Source: Pseudomonadaceae bacterium (GTDB taxonomy: Bacteria; Pseudomonadota; Alphaproteobacteria; UBA2136; UBA6156). From it: 7,679 nucleotides of DNA. A model generated the notes under the pieces. That model was given only the letters and a program-made list of their open reading frames with translations. It was not told the DNA's origin and ran no database searches. Within the stretch, counting starts at the first letter, position 1. Each line of letters starts with the position of its first letter. The position numbers were made by a program, and so were the translations under genes. The DNA lies in NCBI GenBank assembly GCA_947464215.1, contig CANHVX010000040.1:1-7679 (forward strand), given 5' to 3'. This document shows, piece by piece, positions 1 through 5,452 of this stretch.

Positions 1-1
1 C

Positions 2-1393
2 CACCGCCGCACCTACATTGGTGCGCTGCCGGGGAAGATTATCCAGAACCTGAAAAAAAGCGGCAGCATGAACCCGCTGTTCCTGCTGGATGAAATTGAC
101 AAGTTGGGGCAGGACTTCCGTGGTGACCCGTCTTCCGCGCTCTTGGAAGTGTTGGACCCGGCGCAAAACCACACCTTCAATGACCACTACCTTGAGCTGG
201 ACTTTGACCTGAGCGACGTGATGTTTGTGTGCACGGCCAACAGCCTCAATATTCCGCCCGCGTTGCGCGACCGGATGGAGATTATCCGCCTGGCCGGTTA
301 CACCGAAGAAGAAAAGGTGGAAATTGCCACCCGCCACCTGCTGCCCAAAGCCATGGAAGACAACGGCCTAAAGCCCAACGAATTGGTGGTGGGCGATACC
401 GTGATGCGGGATATGATACGTTATTACACCCGCGAAGCCGGTGTGCGGAGCCTGAAGCGCAGCATTGATGCGTTGTGCCGCAAGGCCGTGAAGGAGATTC
501 TCATGGCCCAAAGCAAAGCTGCCAAAGCGGAAGCCGCCAAAGGCAAACAGGCGAAAAACGCAAAAGGCAAAGCCGCTTCGGCAACCAAAAAAACGGTGGC
601 CCCCGTTAAGGCGATTGCGATTACCTCGGCCAACCTGAGTGACTATTTGGGTGTGCGCCAGTTTAGCTTTGGCCAAAAAGATGATGCCGACCAAGTGGGC
701 TTGGTAACTGGCCTGGCGTGGACCGAAGTGGGAGGGGATATTCTGCCCATTGAAGCCACCGTGCTGGAAGGCAAAGGCAAGCTGCTGACCACCGGAAAAC
801 TGGGCGAAGTGATGACGGAAAGCATCCAGGCCGCGGCCAGCTATGTGCGCCGGCGCGCGGATGATTTGGGCCTGAAGCCACACTTCCATGAAAAGAAAGA
901 CATCCACATCCACGTGCCCGACGGCGCCACCCCCAAAGATGGCCCCAGCGCCGGGTTGGCCATGGTGACGGCGTTGGTGAGTGTGCTGACCGGAATTGCC
1001 GTGCGCAATGACATTGCCATGACGGGCGAAGTGAGCCTGCGCGGCCGTGCCATGCAGATTGGCGGCCTGAAAGAAAAGCTGCTGGCCGCGCTGCGCGGGG
1101 GCATCAAGACCGTGTTCATCCCGCGCGAAAACGAAAAAGACCTTGCCGAAATGCCCAAGGTGATTACGGAAGGCCTGAAGTTGGTGGTTGTGGACAGCGT
1201 GGACGAAGTGCTGGCCCAGGCGCTGGTGCGTTCGCCTTTCAAGAAAAACGGCCCCAAAGCCCAGGCCAAGCCACAGGCCGCACCCGCAGCGCCCCGCGCC
1301 AAAGGCAAGCCCAAGCCGGCGTTAAAACCTGCCCTGCGCCGCGTGCCAACGAAAGCCAAACCAACCACAGCTGGCACAAATACCCGCGCGTGA
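2..1393 (+). CDS. lon: Lon ATP-dependent protease, C-terminal part (5' end outside window)
   Basis: Lon is a cytosolic AAA+ serine protease that degrades misfolded and regulatory proteins. The reading frame is open from base 2, so the gene enters from the left; the visible 463 codons begin with the Lon-typical RTYIGALPGKIIQ. The Walker B segment FLLDEIDK follows at about 83-106, then the sensor-1 CTANS at about 230 and the sensor-2 GVRSLKR near 440. The proteolytic domain carries the catalytic Ser in PKDGPSAG (codon 947-949) and the catalytic Lys in GGLKEK (codon 1070-1072), so the enzyme should be active. Walker A and the N-terminal substrate domain lie outside the window. Two parts are unusual: a ~35-residue Lys/Ala-rich insert (about 509-613) between the AAA+ and protease domains, and a ~51-residue Lys/Pro/Ala-rich C-terminal tail (about 1238-1390). 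E. coli Lon has neither. hupB follows downstream, as is common in Alphaproteobacteria. Confidence 0.97.
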   Translation, partial: HRRTYIGALPGKIIQNLKKSGSMNPLFLLDEIDKLGQDFRGDPSSALLEVLDPAQNHTFNDHYLELDFDLSDVMFVCTANSLNIPPALRDRMEIIRLAGYTEEEKVEIATRHLLPKAMEDNGLKPNELVVGDTVMRDMIRYYTREAGVRSLKRSIDALCRKAVKEILMAQSKAAKAEAAKGKQAKNAKGKAASATKKTVAPVKAIAITSANLSDYLGVRQFSFGQKDDADQVGLVTGLAWTEVGGDILPIEATVLEGKGKLLTTGKLGEVMTESIQAAASYVRRRADDLGLKPHFHEKKDIHIHVPDGATPKDGPSAGLAMVTALVSVLTGIAVRNDIAMTGEVSLRGRAMQIGGLKEKLLAALRGGIKTVFIPRENEKDLAEMPKVITEGLKLVVVDSVDEVLAQALVRSPFKKNGPKAQAKPQAAPAAPRAKGKPKPALKPALRRVPTKAKPTTAGTNTRA

Positions 1394-1413
1394 TGCGGGA
1401 TTAGGCAGCCGTG

Positions 1414-1441
1414 AAAACGGGGGCTGCGGCCCCCGTTTTTT
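1414..1441 (+). terminator. Rho-independent terminator of lon
   Basis: A perfect 11-bp stem (AAAACGGGGGC at 1414-1424 pairing with GCCCCCGTTTT at 1429-1439) closes a 4-nt TGCG loop and runs into six Ts (1436-1441). It lies 20 bases after the lon stop codon. Confidence 0.92.
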
Positions 1442-1817
1442 GGTTAAGGTGTTGCGGCGATGCCTAACCCCTTTAGGAAGCGGGTAGCCCTTTGGGGCTG
1501 CGGTTATCGCGTTGACTGGTGGATATCGTATTTATTTACATGGGATTTTTATGTGCGCGCCGATGGTTGGCCGTGTTTGTGCGCGCGGCGGGCGTGGCAT
1601 CGGACGGTGCAGAAAAGCCACGTTGGCGAGGGTTTTATTGGCGGATTTCTGCCGATAAATGGGTGAACAATTTTTTGGCACGTGCTTGACAGGCCGGAAA
1701 CCCAACCTTCTAATACCATCACTTCCCGCAACACAAGGCCTGGCCTTATGACGCGCGGAGGATGGCGAGGCCTGAACAAGAACCGCGCCGGATACCAACG
1801 GGAAAAAGGAACGACCC
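1442..1817 (+). other. Gene-free interval: hupB upstream region and leader
   Basis: No convincing gene is visible here. The interval holds the hupB promoter (1686-1716), a leader of about 95 nt, and several short inverted repeats. These are CCTAA/TTAGG (1463-1477), AGCCC/GGGCT (1486-1499) and a ~9-bp hairpin with one G.U pair (1634-1659: TTATTGGC and GCCGATAA around an 8-nt loop). A 68-codon frame from 1460 is rich in Trp and Cys and is judged spurious. Whether the hairpins are regulatory cannot be told from sequence alone. Confidence 0.6.
1686..1716 (+). promoter_or_regulatory. Probable sigma70-type promoter of hupB
   Basis: A perfect -35 TTGACA (1686-1691) is followed by TAATAC (1711-1716) with a 19-bp spacer, about 100 bases before the hupB start. 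The spacer is long; a shifted -10 such as CTAATA (1710-1715) would give 18 bp. The same TAATAC hexamer occurs in the tRNA-Met promoter of this window. Confidence 0.65.
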
Positions 1818-2090
1818 ATGAACAAGCAAGAGCTGGTGAGCAAAATCGCCGACAACTCCAAATGCACCAAGAGCGACGCCTCGAACATGCTGGACGCGAT
1901 GATTGACATCATCACCAAGAGCCTCAAGAAAGGCCAAGAAGTCCGTCTGACCGGTTTTGGCACCTTCAAGACCACCAAGCGTAAAGCGACCACTGGCCGC
2001 AACCCACGCACGGGCCAAACCATCAAGATCGCTGCCAAAACGCAGCCTAAGTTCACCGCCGGCAAAAGCCTGCGCGACAGCGTGAACTAG
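1818..2090 (+). CDS. hupB: HU family DNA-binding protein
   Basis: This encodes a 90-residue nucleoid protein, the normal length for HU, which dimerises and bends DNA without strong sequence specificity. The sequence starts MNKQELVSKIAD and contains the conserved GFGTF turn (residues 46-50). The DNA-gripping beta arm carries RNPRTG (61-66), in which Pro63 is the intercalating residue, and the protein ends in the family-typical QPKFTAGKSLRDSVN. A clear Shine-Dalgarno AAGGA (1806-1810) lies 7 bases before the ATG, which fixes the start. The gene has its own promoter and terminator and is monocistronic. It is more likely HU than IHF because the sequence matches alphaproteobacterial HU throughout. 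Its position after lon is the usual alphaproteobacterial order. Confidence 0.96.
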   Translation: MNKQELVSKIADNSKCTKSDASNMLDAMIDIITKSLKKGQEVRLTGFGTFKTTKRKATTGRNPRTGQTIKIAAKTQPKFTAGKSLRDSVN

Positions 2091-2119
2091 TTTTAATGGG
2101 GCCTTGTGCCCCTTAAAGC

Positions 2120-2144
2120 AAAACCCCGCCATGCGGGGTTTTTT
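2120..2144 (+). terminator. Terminator between hupB and the RuBisCO-like operon, probably bidirectional
   Basis: AAAACCCCGC (2120-2129) pairs with GCGGGGTTTT (2133-2142) around a 3-nt loop, with six Ts on the plus strand (2139-2144) and four Ts on the minus strand after the stem. It sits between the stop codons of two convergent genes, so it can end both transcripts. A weaker GGGGC/GCCCC hairpin precedes it at 2098-2112. Confidence 0.88.
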
Positions 2145-2155
2145 GTTGGGGAGTA

Positions 2156-2494
2156 TTAATTCCCTTCTTGAGGGGTGCGGGTGATGAAGCAGGTTTCGGT
2201 GTGGCGGGTGAGGGGGTTGTAGGCCGTAAAACGCACATAGGCGAACGGGTGGCGGCGGGCGCAGGCTTCCAGCTGGGCGGCGATATGCCCCGCCGTAAGC
2301 GGCTCGGCCCGGTTGGTGGTGCTGTTCACCCGCGCGGGGGGAATGGGCCACTGGCGCCAGTAAAAATCGGCCGTGTTGGGGTTCTCGGCGAATTCTATTG
2401 CGGGCACCAGGTGGCGCTGGAGGCTGCCGAGCACCTGCGCCTCGATTTGCTGCGGCGACAGGGGCGGCAAAAAGGTGAAGGTTTCGAATCTCAT
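2156..2494 (-). CDS. RuBisCO small-subunit homologue (RbcS/CbbS-like), partner of the HTH-RuBisCO-like protein
   Basis: This 112-residue protein is about as long as a bacterial RuBisCO small subunit and aligns with the family along its whole length. It opens with RFETFTFLPPLSPQQI (family: YETxSYLPPLTDxQI), continues with VPAIEFAE, then FYWRQWPIP (family: YWTMWKLP), then LEACARRHPFAYVRFTAYN (family: ACRxxxPxxYIRVxxFD) and a final TCFITRTP. In true RuBisCO this subunit caps the L8 core and has no active-site residues of its own. The start codon overlaps the stop of the upstream gene in ATGA (2491-2494), implying translational coupling and near-equal synthesis. No SD of its own is needed or obvious. 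The homology is clear by eye. The function is inferred: assembly with the catalytically dead large-subunit-like protein, not CO2 fixation. I withhold the symbol rbcS for that reason. Confidence 0.88.
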   Translation of the reverse strand: MRFETFTFLPPLSPQQIEAQVLGSLQRHLVPAIEFAENPNTADFYWRQWPIPPARVNSTTNRAEPLTAGHIAAQLEACARRHPFAYVRFTAYNPLTRHTETCFITRTPQEGN

Positions 2495-4164
2495 GCGGGG
2501 TCGCTTTCGTTGTCGTCGGTCGGGGGTGTTTCGGGCTTGCGGAACGGCGTGACCGTGGCCACCGGAGCAATACCGGGGCTGGGGTTGGCCGTGGCGGGGA
2601 GCACGCTGCCTTCGGTGGGGCGCGGTGCGCTGTGCACGATGCCAAACAGAAAGCTGCCTTCCTGAAAGTGTTCCAGCGCGTGGCGCAGTTCGGCGCTGTA
2701 TTTGGCGGCCCGTTGCAATGTATGGCGGCCCTCGACATTCAGATTCTGGCCTTCGCCCTGGGCTTGCACCAAGGCCTCGAGCGCCGTGCGGCAGGCGGTG
2801 GCGCCCGCCTGGGCCCCGTGCGGGTGGCCCATGACGCTGCCACCGCATTGGATGATGGTGTGGTGGCCGACGGCATCGAGCAGGCGCGGGAAATGCCAGG
2901 GGTTGTGGCCGCCGCCCACCGCGGGCATGGCGGCGTTTAACCCCGCTAAAGGCTGGCTGACGTAGTGCCCGGATTCGGGCGCTTGGGGGAGGTTATCGTC
3001 GCGCAGGGCGTTCAGCACCCCTTGCACATAGCGCCGGTTGGCGACGTTGCCGCGCAAGGGGCTGCCGGTGCTCACCACATCGGCCCCGGCAAAGCGCAAC
3101 AGTTTGGCTTGCAGCTGCTCGCTCATCATATCTCCTGCGAGGGCGCGGCCGCCCATGGTGGCCAGCAAGAGGTCGTTCTTGGCACAAAACGCGGCGATGC
3201 TTTGCACGGCCGCCCAGCCGATGGCGGCGCTATCGACCATCACGCAGGCCAACTCCAGTTCGCGCGCCCAGAGTGCCCGTTCTTCCATTTTGGCCAGGGT
3301 GGCGGCGGAAATGTTCACCATGTGGGTTTTGAACTCGTTGGTTTCCCGCGTGGCGGCCATGCTGGCCTCGGCGGCGAAACGGAACCTCTCGCGCCAGGTG
3401 GCGCTGGGGATGCTGTGCAGGAGCGTGGGGTCGGCCGTGGTATCGATACCGCCCACGAGGGCTTCATACACCATACGCCCGTATTGGCGCGGCGAGAGGC
3501 CGTGCATGGGGCGAATGGTGGCGGCGAGCAGGGGGCGGCCGTGCTTGTTGAAGGTATCGCGCAGGCCACGTGTGCCGAACGCCGGGCCGTGGAAGCTGCG
3601 CAGGAACGGTTCGGGGATGCGGATATCGAGCAGTTTGGCGCCGGTGCCGGTAAGGGCGCTGCCGGCCACGCTGAGCAGGCTTGGCAGGCTGCCTTCTTCG
3701 AGCATTTCAAGCGGAAAATCAACTTCCAGCTGAAGGCGTCGGGTGCCGACCTGGAGGCAGCGCGTGACCTCGGCGCGGGTGGTTTCGGGGGCGATGAAGT
3801 CATCGACCGGGCTAGCCACCCACACGCCGTTGGCGGCCTGATGCAGCAGCTGGCGGGCGTTCTCGGGGGTTAAATCGGTGTTTTCCAGCGTGTAGACCGC
3901 GCGCAGGGGAAACGCCCCCGCGCGTGAGCCTAGACCCTGCGACGTGGTGGGCGGCGAGAGCTCGGACAGGGCCACATTCAGGGCGGCGGCGAGCTTCACC
4001 ACACTTTCGAAGCTGGGGTTGGTTTGGCCGCTGAGAATACGGCTTAAACTGGCCATGCTGAGGCCCGCCTGGCGGGCCAGCTGGGCGCTGGTGAGCTGGC
4101 GCTCGGCCATGAGGGCCTTTAACGTGGTGGCGAGGTGGAGGCTTTCGGCGGGAATATCATTCAT
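2491..4164 (-). CDS. XRE-family HTH domain fused to a catalytically dead form I-like RuBisCO large subunit
   Basis: Residues ~10-70 are an XRE/Cro-type helix-turn-helix (TSAQLARQAGLSMASLSRIL at 25-44, then the usual FESVVKLAAALNV). A short linker leads at ~84 into a RuBisCO large-subunit fold: N-terminal domain 84-190, then barrel segments such as NKHGRPLLAATIRPMHGLS (206-224), RALWARELELACVMVD, QCGGSVMGHPHGAQAG (439-454) and a form I-like end near FLFG (508). Against spinach numbering, catalytic residues are gone: E60 to Gln, K175 to Arg218, K177 to Met220, carbamylated K201 to Ala244, D203 to Pro246, E204 to Thr247, H294 to Met337, R295 to Gly338, H327 to Ser, K334 to Gly, S379 to Gly417. 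Trp66 and the phosphate-site glycines (G381, G403, G404) are kept. A Pro/Thr-rich tail (512-557) extends past the normal end. It cannot be a carboxylase; a ligand-sensing DNA-binding regulator is my inference. No Shine-Dalgarno precedes the ATG. Confidence 0.9.
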   Translation of the reverse strand: MNDIPAESLHLATTLKALMAERQLTSAQLARQAGLSMASLSRILSGQTNPSFESVVKLAAALNVALSELSPPTTSQGLGSRAGAFPLRAVYTLENTDLTPENARQLLHQAANGVWVASPVDDFIAPETTRAEVTRCLQVGTRRLQLEVDFPLEMLEEGSLPSLLSVAGSALTGTGAKLLDIRIPEPFLRSFHGPAFGTRGLRDTFNKHGRPLLAATIRPMHGLSPRQYGRMVYEALVGGIDTTADPTLLHSIPSATWRERFRFAAEASMAATRETNEFKTHMVNISAATLAKMEERALWARELELACVMVDSAAIGWAAVQSIAAFCAKNDLLLATMGGRALAGDMMSEQLQAKLLRFAGADVVSTGSPLRGNVANRRYVQGVLNALRDDNLPQAPESGHYVSQPLAGLNAAMPAVGGGHNPWHFPRLLDAVGHHTIIQCGGSVMGHPHGAQAGATACRTALEALVQAQGEGQNLNVEGRHTLQRAAKYSAELRHALEHFQEGSFLFGIVHSAPRPTEGSVLPATANPSPGIAPVATVTPFRKPETPPTDDNESDPA

Positions 4165-4210
4165 GCAAGGACGCTAGCAGAGGGTTTGTTTATTTGCAAT
4201 TGGGTCGCGG

Positions 4211-4218
4211 GATATATC
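4211..4218. promoter_or_regulatory. Short palindrome upstream of the HTH-RuBisCO-like gene, candidate operator
   Basis: GATATATC is a perfect 8-bp palindrome 47 bases upstream of the start codon, flanked by a related ATCGTATCGA. XRE-family proteins often bind such dyads near their own promoter. The assignment is speculative because short palindromes occur by chance. No strong -35/-10 pair is visible on the minus strand in 4165-4245. Confidence 0.2.
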
Positions 4219-4248
4219 GTATCGAGCCCGTGAAAACCAGCCGCTTAC

Positions 4249-4277
4249 TTGACATTTGGCAGGATTTGTTTTATAAA
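4249..4277 (+). promoter_or_regulatory. Strong sigma70-type promoter reading into the AT-rich islet
   Basis: A perfect -35 TTGACA (4249-4254) and a near-perfect -10 TATAAA (4272-4277) are separated by exactly 17 bp. Transcription would start near 4283-4285 and run rightwards towards the small membrane-protein genes, diverging from the HTH-RuBisCO-like gene. Confidence 0.8.
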
Positions 4278-4286
4278 TTGCTATAG

Positions 4287-4310
4287 TCGCCAGCGGTAGG
4301 CGATTTTTTT
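4287..4310 (+). terminator. Hairpin plus T-run right after the promoter start point
   Basis: TCGCC (4287-4291) pairs with GGCGA (4299-4303) around a 7-nt loop, followed by seven Ts (4304-4310). In form it is an intrinsic terminator, but it begins only about 3 nt after the predicted transcription start. It may therefore act as a 5'-end stabilising stem or an early attenuator instead of a conventional terminator. Confidence 0.5.
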
Positions 4311-4364
4311 ATTGGTTAGGTTTCATGGATTGCTATTGATGCTGATTTGTTAGAAATTAAGGTT

Positions 4365-4532
4365 ATGAAAATTCTCGCTTACATTATCTTGGCAATCGCT
4401 CTGGCTCTTGGGGCAGTCTATATGGCTGTAGAGTATACTTTTGGCTCACCGACGGATGACCCAGATTTTATTGCTAAAGATATCATTCGTGAAATGGAGC
4501 AACCTCAATCTCAGAATGAGGGTAAGTATTAA
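4365..4532 (+). CDS. Small single-pass membrane protein, uncharacterised
   Basis: This is a 55-residue frame starting MKILAYIILAIALALGAVYM: a strongly hydrophobic segment (about residues 2-22) followed by a polar, acidic tail containing SPTDDPDF and ending QSQNEGKY. It could be a single transmembrane helix with the tail outside, or an uncleaved signal anchor; no lipobox cysteine is present. An in-frame TTG at 4347 would add six residues. I prefer the ATG at 4365, although the nearest purine-rich AAGG (4359-4362) is only 2 bases upstream, which is tight. It is the first gene after the 4249 promoter and is AT-rich. I do not recognise a family. Membrane peptides of this size occur in type I toxin loci, immunity proteins and phage or island cargo, and nothing here decides between these. 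Confidence 0.55.
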   Translation: MKILAYIILAIALALGAVYMAVEYTFGSPTDDPDFIAKDIIREMEQPQSQNEGKY

Positions 4533-4549
4533 AAATGAAAGTTTAAAAC

Positions 4550-4651
4550 ATGATTAAAAATTATATTATCAACATACTTGGTATTATACTATTAATAGTA
4601 TGTCTTATAGTATTTTACATATGGCTTCATTGGGAAACTATAAATTTGTAA
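4550..4651 (+). CDS. Possible 33-residue membrane peptide
   Basis: The frame ATG 4550 to TAA 4649-4651 encodes 33 residues starting MIKNYIINILGIILLIVCLI. A basic N-terminus (Lys3) is followed by one hydrophobic helix and a short tail, WLHWETINL. This is the layout of small toxic or regulatory membrane peptides. It starts 17 bases after the preceding small gene, on the same strand. The upstream sequence has no strong Shine-Dalgarno. The region is very AT-rich, so a chance frame is possible, but the clean hydrophobic pattern and charge placement favour a real peptide. Confidence 0.35.
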   Translation: MIKNYIINILGIILLIVCLIVFYIWLHWETINL

Positions 4652-4677
4652 AAAATTAAATAAAAATATCTTTAATG

Positions 4678-4704
4678 CCCCCTGTCGGGGGATCTTTTAT
4701 TTTT
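4678..4704 (+). terminator. Terminator-like hairpin after the small membrane-protein genes
   Basis: CCCCC (4678-4682) pairs with GGGGG (4687-4691) around TGTC, followed by the T-rich ATCTTTTATTTTT. Weaker flanking complementarity (AAAAATA upstream, TATTTTT downstream) lengthens the stem. It ends 4 bases before the Shine-Dalgarno of the next gene, so it may separate that gene from the small ones or attenuate read-through into it. Confidence 0.7.
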
Positions 4705-4720
4705 GATGAGAGGTATAAAT

Positions 4721-5422
4721 ATGGATAAAACAATGCAAACTAGCTTTGATGTTTCAGTATTTAATGTTTCAAAGATGCGGGCTGATGCTAATAAAATTGC
4801 CAAAGACATGGGTTTTAGGAACGATGGGGAAATTGATGCGTTTAGGCATGCTTACACAAGTGCAAAAATGAGAGAGACATACGGTGAAGCAATTGCGAAT
4901 GCTACGGGCCATGCGCACGAGATTGGGCGTGATATTTTTGGCAATAATCCTATCAACGATCGAAATATGGATATTCATAACAATGAAATGGGGAGAATTA
5001 TTGAAAGTGAAATCGCTAGTCGGGGTATAATTGACGATGAGAAAGAAAAGTTGCTGAGGGAAGAAATTGCCAAGTCTGTGCGTAATAGAGAATTGCAGAC
5101 TGACCCTAACATCCCCCCTCGGCCCCGACAAAACCATGATCAAAAAATTCCAAGCGAGCCTGCCGATATTCGTGTAGGGCTAAGCAATGACCCAGCCCCA
5201 ACCATTGTGACCGGTGGTTCAGGCGGTGGTGAAGTGTTTGTGCATAGTTACTCCCGCCGCACTGGAGATGTGCAAAGCCATACCCGTAGCCGTCCAGATG
5301 ACAATGTTGGTAATAACTTTGGTGCGCGGGGCGGATCGTCTAAATCAGGTTCTTCTGCGGGCATCCGTGAACCGGGGCCGAACGAGACGCGAATTCCAGG
5401 GGTATTACACTTTAAGCAATAA
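4721..5422 (+). CDS. DUF6973-like protein with a HE / MDxxNN motif, function unknown
   Basis: This is a 233-residue protein, started at ATG 4721 because GAGAGG (4708-4713) lies 7 bases upstream; earlier in-frame TTG 4703 and ATG 4706 would overlap that site. The N-terminal half contains DAFRHAYTSAKM (39-50), GHAHEIGRD (63-71) and NMDIHNNEMGR (82-92). This spacing of AFRHA, HE and MDxxNNxxG is the signature I associate with the uncharacterised domain DUF6973, sometimes found in secreted or toxin-like proteins. The conserved His/Glu/Asp suggest a metal site or hydrolase, but this is inference. A Pro- and Gly-rich linker (132-171) follows. The C-terminal part has VHSYSRRTGDVQSHTRSRPD (174-193), resembling the short 'GYxRxdGTxVxxHxRSxPD' tail of many bacterial surface or phage-associated proteins. 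No signal peptide is visible. The first half is AT-rich and the second GC-rich, suggesting a mosaic. Confidence 0.6.
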   Translation: MDKTMQTSFDVSVFNVSKMRADANKIAKDMGFRNDGEIDAFRHAYTSAKMRETYGEAIANATGHAHEIGRDIFGNNPINDRNMDIHNNEMGRIIESEIASRGIIDDEKEKLLREEIAKSVRNRELQTDPNIPPRPRQNHDQKIPSEPADIRVGLSNDPAPTIVTGGSGGGEVFVHSYSRRTGDVQSHTRSRPDDNVGNNFGARGGSSKSGSSAGIREPGPNETRIPGVLHFKQ

Positions 5423-5452
5423 CAGCAACATGGGGGTGTAATCCTAAAAATA

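Noticed and set aside
1460..1666. 68-codon plus-strand frame between lon and hupB
   Set aside because: Five Trp and three Cys in 68 residues, only a distant AAGG upstream, and an internal hairpin; looks like open intergenic sequence.
1762..1821. 19-codon leader frame ending in the TGA that overlaps the hupB ATG
   Set aside because: GGAGG abuts its ATG with zero spacing, too close to work as a Shine-Dalgarno, and hupB has its own good site.
1746..2738. 330-codon minus-strand frame across hupB and the RuBisCO-like genes
   Set aside because: Overlaps three better-supported features in other frames and crosses the bidirectional terminator; Pro/Arg/His-rich shadow.
2965..3873. 302-codon plus-strand frame opposite the HTH-RuBisCO-like gene
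   Set aside because: Antisense shadow of a GC-rich gene with clear homology; Gly/Ala/His-rich low-information protein without a ribosome-binding site.
2156..4164. Functional RuBisCO operon for CO2 fixation
   Set aside because: The carbamylated lysine, metal ligands and catalytic Lys/His are all replaced, and an HTH domain occupies the N-terminus.
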